Shown: positions 1-8,451 of the stretch, one piece after another
Numbering within the stretch: position 1 is the first letter of the stretch
Layout of the letters: each line of letters starts with the position of its first letter
From: Paenibacillus alba
GTDB taxonomy: Bacteria > Bacillota > Bacilli > Paenibacillales > NBRC-103111
Assembly: GCF_013204855.1 (NCBI RefSeq)
Contig: NZ_JABMKZ010000052.1
Coordinates: 1 to 45,003 of the forward strand
Length of the DNA stretch: 45,003 bases
Direction of reading: 5' to 3'
Translations under genes and position numbers: made by a program
The notes under the pieces: generated by a model
Seen by the model: only the letters and a program-made list of their open reading frames with translations
Told to the model about the DNA's origin: nothing
The model's database searches: none

Positions 1-65
1 CGCTCTAACGGAACTTCCTGCCACACAGAACCCAAACACCGTAACTCCTATTTAACATGTATTTT

Positions 66-120
66 GAAATCCTGCGAATGAGCGAGCATTCGTGAGAAAA
101 TTCCTATTCTCTGAGGGAGT
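66..120. repeat. 60-bp intergenic motif, copy 1
   Basis: This stretch begins GAAATCCTGCGAAT, continues through GAGCGAGC and CGTGAG, and ends in GAGGGAGT. A clearly related stretch lies at 6587-6648 with the same order of blocks. It contains a small inverted repeat GAATG/CATTC that is not conserved in copy 2. It sits directly in front of a dispersed hairpin repeat. Function unknown. Confidence 0.5.
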
Positions 121-125
121 TGAGC

Positions 126-177
126 AAAGGGCCACCTCGCGGCAGCCCTTATTAATTGAACTAAATTTTCCAGGTAG
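126..177. repeat. Dispersed hairpin/ATTGAAC repeat, degenerate copy
   Basis: AAGGGC (127-132) pairs with GCCCTT (145-150), followed by ATTGAACTAAATTTTCC (155-171). This is the same order as better copies at 890-967 and 44240-44325 (hairpin, then ATTGAAC, then TTCC-CGTTAG), but the terminal CCCGTTAG has decayed to AGGTAG. It lies just downstream of the minus-strand gene ending at 222 and may also act as its terminator. Confidence 0.5.
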
Positions 178-221
178 TGTCATCGATACGATCAACTTAA
201 AGGCGAAATTCTTGATAATTC

Positions 222-800
222 TCATGCTTCAAAATGATACTCCATATCTCCCGCCATTGCCGCTGGCGTATCGCCCGTCTTTCGAAAGTCATGGGCGTGC
301 AAGAGTTGAAAATCCCCAAAATCCACTTGTTTATAAAACTCGTAACATGGAAACCCATCATGGCTTCCTTTAACCTGCACAGTGCCATCCTTATGCGCTT
401 TAATCTGCAGAGAGTAGTCAACCGTCGGCGCATCAGGACGAAGTGGATTGCTTGCGCTTGCTCGCATAGTTAAAGATACCGTATCCCCGTCCCATAATTC
501 ATCTTCAATTCGAATACCGTCTATAGACGCTTTTCCTTGTTTGTATTCGACTAAGCCGTCTGGGGCTGTCATTTTGAGGACAGTAGCACCCGTATCGGAG
601 AAAGATGTCGTTCGTTGCTTAACGAAGTCAATAACGACCTCCTGCTCTACACGACAACGCCCTGTGTTTACTGCATAAGGAGTAAATTCCCTTGCATCCC
701 CCTGATATTCATAAATCATCCCTGTAGAATCTTGAATTGGTGGTAGATATAACATACCGCCGATAAACACACTACCTCTAATTTTGATTACTTCTGCCAT
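222..800 (-). CDS. Unrecognised protein, 192 aa
   Basis: I do not recognise this family. The ATG at 800 has a good ribosome binding site (AAGGAG, 8 bases upstream). There is no signal peptide or membrane segment, so the product is probably cytoplasmic. It is acidic and looks beta-rich, with alternating hydrophobic strands and many Asp-Gly turns. The C-terminal half has aromatic-rich segments around FPCYEFYKQVDFGDFQLLHAHDF. It is transcribed alone: a bidirectional hairpin repeat lies upstream (890-967) and a degenerate copy lies downstream (126-177). Real gene by length, start signal and amino-acid composition; function not assigned. Confidence 0.75.
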   Translation of the reverse strand: MAEVIKIRGSVFIGGMLYLPPIQDSTGMIYEYQGDAREFTPYAVNTGRCRVEQEVVIDFVKQRTTSFSDTGATVLKMTAPDGLVEYKQGKASIDGIRIEDELWDGDTVSLTMRASASNPLRPDAPTVDYSLQIKAHKDGTVQVKGSHDGFPCYEFYKQVDFGDFQLLHAHDFRKTGDTPAAMAGDMEYHFEA

Positions 801-889
801 AACAGAAACTCCTTGACTCTAAGTATTTTTAAAAGATATTTATTGTATTCGATGGTATTTAATATTTTTCCTTTCTTGTAACTCTACTG

Positions 890-967
890 ACCGTTAGCGT
901 GGAAAAGGCAGTCGATAAAATTCGGCTGCCTTTTCATTGTGGTAATTGAACAAAAATTCCCCGTTAG
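890..967. repeat. Dispersed hairpin/ATTGAAC repeat, good copy; bidirectional terminator-like
   Basis: CCGTTAG occurs at 891-897 and again at 961-967, 70 bp apart. Between them lie a hairpin AAAAGGCAG (903-911) / CTGCCTTTT (926-934) and ATTGAACAAAAATTCC (945-960). The A/T flanks of the stem give T-runs on both strands, so it could terminate transcription both ways. The stop codon of the minus-strand kinase gene (969-971) abuts the repeat. Confidence 0.7.
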
Positions 968-968
968 T

Positions 969-2003
969 TTAGGCTATGTTACCAGACGTGAACAACAAGG
1001 ATATGGTCTTCATTTCATTGATTTTTTGGAGAGTATGGACATGCTTCGTCTTCTCGTCATCAGCCTCTGTGTGGAGATACCCCTCCACAAGTCTGTACCC
1101 GAATACGAGAAGGATTATCTCGTAGACACAATGATCGGCGATTCGGGATACAGCCGCATACTCCGAAAAGCCTTTGTAATACGCAGGGATGCATCGCTGG
1201 TAGTGTTCCACCATGTGATTAATATCCGGTTCATCCGCGATCAGGCTTGCGAGATCCTCACCCAGGTAGCCCCATCCGCTGGTATCCCAATCGATAAGCG
1301 CGAAATTCCCGTCAGCATAGATAAGATTGGTTACCCAGAAGTCCCGGTGACATAGCACGAGAGGTAATTTTTCAATACGGGCGAATATCTCATCTGCTTG
1401 CTCATCGATGTCGATGAGCATTTGCCGCAAGTGCAGAGGCAATTCGCAGTCCTCCGATCGTATATAATCGTAGACGACCAGCCATGACCGGTAATGCAAA
1501 TACGTATTCTTCATGAGATCCGCATGACTCAGGTTAGTCAGGCTCTGCAACACGGCGGGGTGCTCCGCATACAGCTTGCCTTGAAAGCGACCTAACTCCA
1601 GCGCGGCCTTTTCATACATGTCACCGGTCAAGTCTAAACCGGTTACGCCATCGATATATTCCAGCCACAGATGGTATTCAGTAACTTCGGCATTAAACTC
1701 AGCGTAATAACATGTCGGCCAGCGAAGGGCTTGCGAGAAAGTCGCTCCCAAATCAGATGAATAGAGATCATATTCCCGACGCCATGAACCTGGATCGCCG
1801 TAACGCTCCCATTTGTTCTGGATTTTTAGAACTATACGGTAAGGCAATTTTTCGCCATCCACGGTTTCGGCGATCCCCGTTACCAGGCACACATTTCCCA
1901 CAGTTCCGCCCTGTAATGGCATAGTTTGGAAGTCGGTGGAGATGATATTCGTCTTGAACCGTTGGCTTAAAGCATAAATCAGCTTTTCAAGTTCAATATT
2001 CAT
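969..2003 (-). CDS. Aminoglycoside phosphotransferase (APH)-family kinase-like protein
   Basis: 344 aa, cytoplasmic, protein-kinase-like fold of the APH family, which phosphorylates small molecules such as antibiotics, choline or amino sugars using ATP. The catalytic loop reads LCHRDFWVTN (about residues 217-226; His219, Asp221, Asn226), followed by the metal-binding IDWD (237-240). Lys60 in VLKIQN and Glu79 are candidates for the N-lobe Lys-Glu pair. Length is typical of this broad family. The ATG at 2003 has GGAGG six bases upstream. It is monocistronic, ending at the dispersed hairpin repeat at 890-967. The substrate cannot be told from sequence; a true drug-resistance role is only one possibility. 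Confidence 0.88.
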   Translation of the reverse strand: MNIELEKLIYALSQRFKTNIISTDFQTMPLQGGTVGNVCLVTGIAETVDGEKLPYRIVLKIQNKWERYGDPGSWRREYDLYSSDLGATFSQALRWPTCYYAEFNAEVTEYHLWLEYIDGVTGLDLTGDMYEKAALELGRFQGKLYAEHPAVLQSLTNLSHADLMKNTYLHYRSWLVVYDYIRSEDCELPLHLRQMLIDIDEQADEIFARIEKLPLVLCHRDFWVTNLIYADGNFALIDWDTSGWGYLGEDLASLIADEPDINHMVEHYQRCIPAYYKGFSEYAAVSRIADHCVYEIILLVFGYRLVEGYLHTEADDEKTKHVHTLQKINEMKTISLLFTSGNIA

Positions 2004-2302
2004 TTATTCCTCCATTTTCTTCTTTGTCGATGAGGTAGCGTGTATTACCCTTGATATACTCGTTATCATGTTGTGGGGCATAGATACCCATCCATCGAGA
2101 AAACGACAGCCGTTATACCAGCTGCTTAGATGATTATATCAAATATAGTCCCTTATTTTGGGAAGACTTTAGTTATAACTATTCTTCCCTTTCGTAATGC
2201 GGTTGTCGATTGATGCAGCGGCGTTTTGGTTGTTTATTGAACTATCGTGTCCATAATCTCAACTATTTTGTGTGTAATGGACAATCAATCATTATCAAAT
2301 TA

Positions 2303-3652
2303 TTATTTCAGCGAAGCAATCGAATCGACTTCGAGCTTAACGTTTACGTAGTGCTTCAAACCGCCGGAGATGACACATTCGAATGCAAAAGGTGTCCCTT
2401 TACCAGAATTAGCAGCATCAGTAATCAGATCAAGAGGCACTGTCCCAATCACTTGACCATTCTGATCCGTGAAGGTGATTCGTCCTTTCACTTGATTCGC
2501 TCCCTTTGCATCAAGCTCGTACTGCCCTTTGATGATGCTAAATTCTCCGTCCTGTCTTACGCTTACTTTTCCAATCCGGAATTTCGGCTGTGCAGGATCG
2601 GCGATGTCCATCGGTGCAGAAGCATCAAGTTCAGGGTCCTTTTTATCATTCATCCTAGTAATCTGCACCGTTGCGTAAACATACCCTTGATCCAAGCTGC
2701 CATCCACCAATAAATCCACCGATTTCGACTCAGCGCCGTTTAGCTCAGCGCGACCTGTTCTGGAAGCAGCGACTCGCTCTCCCTTTTCATTATATAAATT
2801 GAACTTGAAATCGACGGTCATAGCTTCCTTCACTTCACGCCACTTCGATCCAAGCTTTACGTCTACAGTCATATGTGTCAGCTTAGGATCTTTATCATCA
2901 ATGTGCCTATAACCAAAGTTGACTTCCAAAATGTGGCGCACATCCACCGCATTCGCCTCGTACAGCTTAAACCAGACAGGTCCTAACCAGGAATCGATTC
3001 GATGCCAATTGCGCCATACTTCTTTGACCTCTACTGTTTGTGATGATAGACTGGATCCTGTTTCCAAACTGTAAGGATGTCGCATCAGTGGCGTGAGATT
3101 CAACAATTCCACTTCCTCCTGAACCTCTCTTACCCCTTCTAAAAAAAGATAAGAAGGACGAATCCATTTGTCCCCGGACTTCGTTTCGATCAAATAATGT
3201 TCATCCCATTTCGCTTTCGTTGTTACGATTTGGGGAGCCAATTGCCCGCCTGTTGGCTCTGACAGCAGAGGATCGTTATAGAGCGGTTCAATCCGACCGA
3301 GATCTAGTTTCGTCACGAACGGCTGAGGATTCCCCAGCAAAGCCCGGTTAGGAGCGATCCATCGATCACCAAGCCATGTGGAGATTAAGTAAATGGGTCT
3401 TCTGTAGCCTTCGCCATGTCCCCATCGAACCTCCCGCGTCTCCAGAATTTTCACCGTCTGCGGGCCCAGCAGTCCTACCTCTTTCCATGTTTCATCATAC
3501 ACAGAAGTATCTTCCAGAAAAGTGATTGTATCCCCACCTGGATGAGGAAGCTCTAAGATGGTGGATTCCGCATAAACACGGTTCGCCCTCCATTCGCCAC
3601 TCATACACAGATAACAACTAATTGATAAAACTAAAACCAATTTTTTTCGCAT
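2303..3652 (-). CDS. Secreted protein with three SH3-like repeats
   Basis: About 449 aa. I prefer the ATG at 3652, because GGAGG lies upstream of it and the product then begins MRKKLVLVLS, a signal peptide ending near VYA; an in-frame ATG at 3670 has no spaced ribosome binding site. After the signal peptide come three modules of roughly 60 residues, each ending in a similar motif: STWLGDRWIAPN, ETKSGDKWIRPS and DSWLGPVWFKLY. These resemble bacterial SH3/GW-type cell-wall-binding repeats. The C-terminal half holds beta-rich segments with paired patterns such as VDFKFNLYNEKGERV and GRITFTDQNGQVIG, suggesting two Ig-like domains. No catalytic motif is visible. Likely role: cell-envelope or cell-wall interaction (inference). 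Confidence 0.78.
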   Translation of the reverse strand: MRKKLVLVLSISCYLCMSGEWRANRVYAESTILELPHPGGDTITFLEDTSVYDETWKEVGLLGPQTVKILETREVRWGHGEGYRRPIYLISTWLGDRWIAPNRALLGNPQPFVTKLDLGRIEPLYNDPLLSEPTGGQLAPQIVTTKAKWDEHYLIETKSGDKWIRPSYLFLEGVREVQEEVELLNLTPLMRHPYSLETGSSLSSQTVEVKEVWRNWHRIDSWLGPVWFKLYEANAVDVRHILEVNFGYRHIDDKDPKLTHMTVDVKLGSKWREVKEAMTVDFKFNLYNEKGERVAASRTGRAELNGAESKSVDLLVDGSLDQGYVYATVQITRMNDKKDPELDASAPMDIADPAQPKFRIGKVSVRQDGEFSIIKGQYELDAKGANQVKGRITFTDQNGQVIGTVPLDLITDAANSGKGTPFAFECVISGGLKHYVNVKLEVDSIASLK

Positions 3653-3966
3653 CGTTTGCTGCACCTCCATTCCTTTCTTTCAGTTCCTTGTCATCTTCAT
3701 CATGTCAGAATCAAATATAACAACGATGAAGAGTAGGTCATGAAGATGAACGTATCCCGCTCAATGGTCGGCATTCCCTTGCCATGCTTGTATGTTTCAC
3801 AATTTTATCAATCATCCGCTTAAAGCCTGCGGCATCCCCTTATGATTATTGGGTACTCAGTATGTACGCCAATAAATGGAAAAAGTTTTCTACTCCTCAA
3901 CTATCGTTCTTCCATTAGCGCGATAGACTTGCCATTGATTAGTACTATAAAACCGGACTTAGCAAG

Positions 3967-4149
3967 CTAAAGTTCCTGAGTAGCTAATATCCAAATGTTT
4001 TGATTCTTTTGCGAATTAGATCCCATGGTGTATTTAATTGTTTGCCATCGGGGGTCCCGCCAACCAAATGACGTAAAACCCACGCCATTCCAATTTATTC
4101 CATAAGAAGCTAACTTCTGCCTGAGAGATAAACAAAGGCTCCCGAGCAA
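3967..4149 (-). pseudogene. Short gene remnant in the 3653-4205 intergenic region
   Basis: A 60-codon frame ends at 3967 and reads coding-like (SYGINWNGVGFTSFGWRDP, then WQTIKYTMGSNS). Its only start lies inside the terminator stem at 4128-4173, so I read it as the 3' stub of a lost gene. Family not recognised. Farther left, 3738-3850 has a second coding-like scrap on the minus strand (FKRMIDKIVKHTSMARECRP, then a stop), with no start. The rest of 3671-3966 shows nothing I can assign apart from the upstream region of the SH3-repeat gene. Confidence 0.35.
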
Positions 4150-4173
4150 ATTTACCCGGTAGCCTTTGTTTAT
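4128..4173 (-). terminator. Terminator of the creatininase-fold gene
   Basis: Perfect 13-bp inverted repeat ATAAACAAAGGCT (4128-4140) / AGCCTTTGTTTAT (4161-4173) with a 20-base loop, about 30 bp beyond the minus-strand stop at 4206. The A/T-rich stem ends make it plausible in both directions. Confidence 0.75.
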
Positions 4174-4205
4174 GATTATTCAATTAACGTTTGCCGATAG
4201 CTTAA

Positions 4206-4961
4206 TCATACTAGAGTTTTTCGACGGTACCCCTCATCTAGAATTTTTTTCAAACCTTCAGCTCTTTTATTAATAAATGTGTTCCAAAATAGCTTTCCTT
4301 TTTCAGCCAGTTCTTCGTGTGAATAAATTCCTACTTGGAACTTGCCCCAACAACCATCCTGAGTTAGTCGATCCCATCCTAAGTAATCCGCATATAGACG
4401 GTTTTCTGAAGGAATGTCTGAACCCATTGACCCTGTTTTAACCAGTTCAGGACAAAGCCACATAGCTGTACACACAGATAATAACCCACCGTGTATTTCG
4501 TTTAAGCCATGTAACCCTGCCTTATTAACGGCTTCTTCCCATGCAGTTTGATTATTATGATTTGCGGTGACTAAGATAATCTGAGGGTACTTGTAGTTTA
4601 TGTGTTTGACGAAAGCCAATTCCCAATATGAGCCACCATGTCCAGTGCAGACCACAAACTTCTTAAAACCTTGCCGGATCAAGTTAGTAATAATTTCTTC
4701 CAACAAGGATGTTAATATATTCGGGCTTACAGTAACTGTTCCTTTGAAATTGGCATGTTCTTCTGAGGTATTAAACGGGATTGTAGGTAAGACATAAGCA
4801 TTTAATTCTTTTCCATATGTATCAGCGAACTGTTCTGCGATTAGCGTATCTAAATGCATTGGTAAGTACGGTCCAAACTGTTCCGTTGCTCCTATCGATA
4901 GAACAACTGTGTCAATCCCACTGTTTGAAATTTCCATCGTTGTGTTCCTAAAGCTTAGCAT
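4206..4961 (-). CDS. Creatininase-family amidohydrolase-like protein
   Basis: 251 aa from the ATG at 4961, chosen because AGGGAG precedes it by about eight bases; an upstream ATG at 4994 lacks a ribosome binding site. The creatininase fold covers metal-dependent enzymes that open amide rings or cleave amides. Recognisable are GATEQFGPYLP with LDT (residues about 24-39), a TGHGG loop and EIHGG. Odd point: the usual family motif is EQHG, whose His is a metal ligand, and here it reads EQFG (Phe). The enzyme may bind metal differently or be catalytically altered. It has no operon partner and is followed by a strong terminator. The family assignment is fairly secure; the substrate is unknown. Confidence 0.82.
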   Translation of the reverse strand: MLSFRNTTMEISNSGIDTVVLSIGATEQFGPYLPMHLDTLIAEQFADTYGKELNAYVLPTIPFNTSEEHANFKGTVTVSPNILTSLLEEIITNLIRQGFKKFVVCTGHGGSYWELAFVKHINYKYPQIILVTANHNNQTAWEEAVNKAGLHGLNEIHGGLLSVCTAMWLCPELVKTGSMGSDIPSENRLYADYLGWDRLTQDGCWGKFQVGIYSHEELAEKGKLFWNTFINKRAEGLKKILDEGYRRKTLV

Positions 4962-5074
4962 AATAACACTCCCTAAATACGGACAATTTTTCATTGCGTA
5001 ACAAATTATATCATTCCCAGTAATTAAAAATGGCTATAATTTAACTTTGTGGACGACTGCCTCTATTCTCTATT

Positions 5075-5098
5075 GATTGAACTATCCTTACTCGTTAG
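5075..5098. repeat. Dispersed repeat, half copy next to the IS110 left end
   Basis: GATTGAACTATCCTTACTCGTTAG matches the right half of the dispersed element (ATTGAAC...CCCGTTAG). The hairpin half is reduced to GACTGCC near 5054. The IS110-type element begins shortly after, so the insertion may lie beside or in this repeat. Confidence 0.4.
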
Positions 5099-5137
5099 AT
5101 TCCTGTAGATGGATAAATTTCGGCTTTGTAAAAAAAC

Positions 5138-5208
5138 GAGCGCCTCTGTACGATGGAAGTACGCTACGGGTCAAAAGCCCTTTAATTCCATCATCCAGGA
5201 GGACGCTC
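5138..5208 (+). promoter_or_regulatory. Nested hairpin hiding the transposase ribosome binding site
   Basis: Three nested pairings: GAGCGCCTC (5138-5146) with GAGGACGCTC (5199-5208, one bulged A); GATGGAA (5152-5158) with TTCCATC (5186-5192); GGG (5168-5170) with CCC (5178-5180). The transposase ribosome binding site AGGAGG (5197-5202) lies in the outer stem. The fold would lower translation when read through from outside. IS110-type elements also carry a structured noncoding RNA in an end region (bridge RNA), which is an alternative role. Confidence 0.55.
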
Positions 5209-5212
5209 TACT

Positions 5213-6411
5213 ATGAAGTTTAAATCACAAGATAAGCAAAATCAACTCATTGAAAACATTACCGTTAATCATATTGTTGTTGGTGTAGACATTGCTCAAG
5301 AGACTCATGTTGCCAGAGCGGTTAATTTTCGCGGTGTCGCTCTCGCTAATCCTTTAGTGTTTAGTAATGACGAAGATGGCTTTAAGTCACTCTACCTTTG
5401 GATTCGCGATTTGTTAGCCTCTTTTAAGTTAACCCAAGTAATTGTTGGTATGGAACCAACTGGTCACTACTGGTTCAGCCTTGCTGGTGCTGGTTGGCTT
5501 AAAAATAAAGCGATTGAAGCTGTACTTGTTAATCCTCACCTTGTTAAAAAGAATAAAGAAAACCGCGACAATACACGCTCTAAAAGCGACAAAAAAGATG
5601 CATTAGTTATCGCCGACATGGTGAAAAATGGCTACTACTCCCCTGTCCGTTTCCACTCCTCTGAGTACGAGGAACTGCGAGTACTCATGGCTAACCGAGA
5701 AACAGTCGTTAAACGACTTGTAAGTGCCGTTAACCAGATCCATCGCTGGGTCGACATTGTCTTCCCTGAACTGAGGCAAGTCTTTAAGATCTTAACTTGT
5801 AAGGGTGCATTGTTAACCCTTCGGCTTTTTCCGCTTCCTGCTGAGCTATGTAAACTAAGTCCTGACGATGTCATTAAAGGATGGCAGAAATCAATGAAGC
5901 GGCATTCTCGTGTGCATAGAGCCCATCTACTCATTGATCTTGCAAAGCAAACTGTTGGTTCCAAGCAGGCATCACATGCTTACAAACTCCATCTAGAACA
6001 GCTCCTAGAGGAGCATGACTTAGCCACTAAACAACTGCAGAGGATTGAAAAAGAAGCTAAAGACGTTGTTGAACGTATCCCCTACTCAGGCAAAATCCTT
6101 GCCATTACTGGAAAAGTGCAATTGCTCTAGCTGGTATTTTAGGAGAGTCTGGAGATCTTAGAGGTTATGCGCACGGGAATGCTCTACTCCGTCACGCAGG
6201 CCTCAATGTGACTGAAGCAAGCTCGGGTAAATGGAAGGGACAACTGAAGCTCAGTAAACGAGGCCGTCCCCTTATTTCACGCAAGTTGGCGTATTCGCAG
6301 GATGACATAGAAAGCACGGAGTATCGGGATACGTTACGCAAAAGGGCTCAGACCCGTTCCGTTAGAAAGACCGGCCTCCACCCCTTAGATAGATGTGACG
6401 AAGGAATGTAA
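5213..6411 (+). pseudogene. IS110-family transposase, frameshifted
   Basis: The first open part (305 codons, 5213-6130) starts with ATG after AGGAGG and carries the N-terminal RuvC-like DEDD segment: VVGVDIAQETH (first Asp), VGMEPTGHYW (Glu) and SDKKDALVIADM (Asp pair). It runs to AITGKV and then hits a stop. From about 6119 the family sequence continues in another frame (AIALAGILGESGDLRGYAHG, then LLRHAGLNVTEASSGKWKG), so one frameshift near 6117 has killed it. After KRGRP (about 6270) the sequence no longer resembles the usual IS110 C-terminus, which suggests a second deletion or rearrangement. A complete family member would have roughly 400 residues. Not expected to be active. Confidence 0.85.
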
Positions 6412-6424
6412 GGGCTCAGACCCG
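6344..6424. repeat. 13-bp direct repeat in the IS110 right part
   Basis: GGGCTCAGACCCG occurs at 6344-6356 and 6412-6424, 68 bp apart. Each copy is itself nearly palindromic (GGG...CCC). It could belong to the right end of the element or mark the junction of the C-terminal deletion. Confidence 0.5.
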
Positions 6425-6586
6425 CCCCGACATGGGAGTGAAAATCGCTAAGGGCACCGTGGAGACTGCGTGCAGCATTTGGAATGAATTGGGTGGCTCA
6501 ACTCCACCTCTGTTCCCGCATGCCTTTTAACGACACATCCTAATATATCTCGCTAATCTTTCATTCATCTTCGAAATCTAAAGGAT

Positions 6587-6648
6587 GAAATCCTGCGAAT
6601 AGACGAGCTTGCGTGAGGAAATCAAATCATACCGAGGGAGTGGAACAA
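6587..6648. repeat. 60-bp intergenic motif, copy 2
   Basis: GAAATCCTGCGAAT at 6587-6600, followed by GACGAGC, GCGTGAGGAAATC and GAGGGAGT, parallels 66-120. An extra short inverted repeat AGGAT/ATCCT precedes it. Function unknown. Confidence 0.5.
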
Positions 6649-6669
6649 TTACATCTTCTTTGGTTCTTC

Positions 6670-6909
6670 CTACGTGGTTTCCAGTTTAACAGACAGAAAC
6701 CCTGACATATTCCCACCGTTTTTAGTGCTGCGGGCAACCCAGTGAGTGCCCGTTGCCCAAGGTTGTGTTCCATTTATAGCCTTTTGAGCATCAGGAGCTA
6801 CCTCGAAGAACATTTTTTCCGTTCCCGTAATTGTGCCTTGAGTAACTCGGACCCTCAGGGTTTCAGATGATGTATTATGAACCCGAACTTTTACCCAACC
6901 ACTTTGGCA
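6670..6909 (-). pseudogene. 3' fragment of an unrecognised beta-rich protein gene
   Basis: An 80-codon minus-strand frame closed upstream by TAA (6910-6912), with no start codon. It reads as ordinary protein: SGWVKVRVHNTSSETLRV, then GTEKMFFEVAPDAQKAING, then PWATGTHWVARSTKNGGN, ending VKLETT and a stop. The alternating pattern suggests the last part of a beta-sandwich domain. Nothing upstream restores an N-terminus, so it is a truncated remnant. Family not recognised. Confidence 0.55.
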
Positions 6910-6980
6910 TTATGCCTCTGCGGTCTTTCTTGGAATATATCCCGAATCATGGATTAACAATCTTACAACACAATATCGTA

Positions 6981-6986
6981 TATAAT
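6981..6986 (+). promoter_or_regulatory. Candidate -10 box for the DUF1835 gene
   Basis: TATAAT 85 bp before the start codon, with no convincing -35 hexamer 17 bp upstream. The leader contains a 7-bp inverted repeat GAAAGAG (6994-7000) / CTCTTTC (7019-7025). Confidence 0.35.
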
Positions 6987-7071
6987 AAAGTTAGAAAGAG
7001 AGGCACTTAACATATTCACTCTTTCCATGCAAAAAAATAGACATATTAAGTCAATAAGGAGATATCAAAAT

Positions 7072-7908
7072 ATGAATGTTATACACATTAGCTTTGGGGA
7101 TTCTGCACATGGAAATCTGAAAAACGTTTTTCAAAAAAGTAACAAACACCAAAACGAACAAATCATTTGTATTAATGAGGATTTTTCAATAGGACCTATT
7201 TATAAATTAGAATCTAATGAAGGAATGCAAAAAAGAAAACAATGGCTGAAAGAATTGTTTATAAAAACAGGTCCAGCTTCAGATCCAGATTACTTAGATT
7301 GGATTGAAACAATCCTCAAAAGTAATTCACAAGTCGCATTAGAAATTCCAAGTAATAGTAAAGTAATCTTATGGCATGGTGGTAACACATCCGATGAAAT
7401 CGGTTTGAGATTTGTAGCATTTTTACTTCAGAATAAAAATATTCAGTTTGAAGAGGTGGATGTTACAGAATACAGCCAAAATATAGAATACAAAGTTCGT
7501 GACTTACAGAACAAAGAAATTCCATATGTGATAAGAAATTTAGGTGCAATGCCTCCAGAACTGATTCTAGATGCTCTGCAAATGAAAAAAAGCATGTCTC
7601 ATACAAAAATTGAAGGTTTAATAAATGATTGGAAAAAGTGGTCCCAAACGAAAGACCTATTAAGGATATTACTAGACGGAAGAGTATTAGCGGTATCTGA
7701 AGATTATTATGATGAATCTATCTTAGAAAATACATCGAATGAATATCAAAAACCTTCCCGTGTAGTTGGGGAAGTAATGGGGAAAAGTGACCAATGTATA
7801 GGTGATATGTATTTAGTTTTCCGAGTGTATCAGATGATTGAACAAGGAAAATTAAGTTACCAAGGAAATCTAGAATCTTCAAGAGAATTTGAGATTCGAT
7901 TACCTTAA
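7072..7908 (+). CDS. DUF1835 domain-containing protein
   Basis: 278 aa from the ATG at 7072, preferred over an in-frame ATG at 7027 because AAGGAGAT lies ten bases before it and the conserved domain starts exactly there (MNVIHISFGDSAHGNLK). The DUF1835 region includes LWHGGNTSDEIGLRF near residues 100-115; the C-terminal part (VVGEVMG onwards, GDMYLVFRVYQMIEQGKL) resembles the partner domain DUF3658. No signal peptide or membrane segment. The biochemical role of the family is not established. The gene is A/T-richer than the fucosidase locus to its right and is transcribed alone on the plus strand, possibly acquired separately. Confidence 0.85.
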   Translation: MNVIHISFGDSAHGNLKNVFQKSNKHQNEQIICINEDFSIGPIYKLESNEGMQKRKQWLKELFIKTGPASDPDYLDWIETILKSNSQVALEIPSNSKVILWHGGNTSDEIGLRFVAFLLQNKNIQFEEVDVTEYSQNIEYKVRDLQNKEIPYVIRNLGAMPPELILDALQMKKSMSHTKIEGLINDWKKWSQTKDLLRILLDGRVLAVSEDYYDESILENTSNEYQKPSRVVGEVMGKSDQCIGDMYLVFRVYQMIEQGKLSYQGNLESSREFEIRLP

Positions 7909-8161
7909 ATCAAAGGGTAATTGTAAGGCTCTATGATGGGGAGATAATAGAAGTCTCCACCGACCCTAAACGCACTAAGATTCAAACGTCAGAGGGTCTT
8001 ACGAGGATATAGAACATGTTAGTATGATTGGAAATGTGCTTCATTAAATAAAAATTAAAGACCACTAACTATGATTGAACCCTCATCTTCATTAAAATGC
8101 TTAAATGTATCCTTAACAAATCTGGTAATTCTCTAAATGATTGGAATGCTGCTTCTTCGTA

Positions 8162-8274
8162 TTAAAAGGTCACCACTTTCATTTCTCTGGTCAACCTCTT
8201 AATTACTGGTTGTAAATTGCGATAGCGGTGATCGAATGTTTCTGCCAGTGTGACTTGGATCCCGAGAATTATTC
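8162..8274 (-). pseudogene. Decayed coding scrap in the 7909-8451 gap
   Basis: The 540-bp gap between the DUF1835 gene and the fucosidase locus has no intact gene. On the minus strand, 8162-8274 reads LGIQVTLAETFDHRYRNL followed by KRLTREMKVVTF and a stop, with no start codon. On the plus strand, 7912-8010 reads VRLYDGEIIEVSTDPKRT and then a stop, also without a start. Both look like pieces of former genes; neither family is recognised. Confidence 0.3.
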
Positions 8275-8344
8275 AATTAATCACTCCTGACTGTCTCATC
8301 TGCTTGAATAAAAGTATTTTTTAAGTTTCCACTCTTGTGAACAA

Positions 8345-8368
8345 CCCCTTGCCATTTAAGGCAAGGGG
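8345..8368 (-). terminator. Terminator at the end of the SGNH/GH9-like operon
   Basis: Perfect 9-bp inverted repeat CCCCTTGCC (8345-8353) / GGCAAGGGG (8360-8368) with a 6-base loop, about 80 bp past the minus-strand stop at 8452. The T-rich tail on the minus side is short (TTGTT). Confidence 0.6.
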
Positions 8369-8451
8369 TCAGTCAGCGTAATCGGTTACTTTTTCAATTC
8401 AGATTGCTTTTGAATTTACCGGCGATTCTTTTCCACTAACGCTTATTATTT

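Larger units (their letters stand above)
5130..6430 (+). mobile_element. IS110-family insertion sequence, degraded
   Basis: Contains the structured leader, a frameshifted transposase and a right part with a 13-bp direct repeat (GGGCTCAGACCCG at 6344-6356 and 6412-6424). Both ends are approximate: IS110-family elements usually lack clear terminal inverted repeats, and none was seen here. Confidence 0.55.

Noticed and set aside
1..30. Inverted half copy of the dispersed repeat (TTCCGTTAG on the minus strand)
   Set aside because: Only about nine matching bases and no hairpin; too weak to count as a copy.
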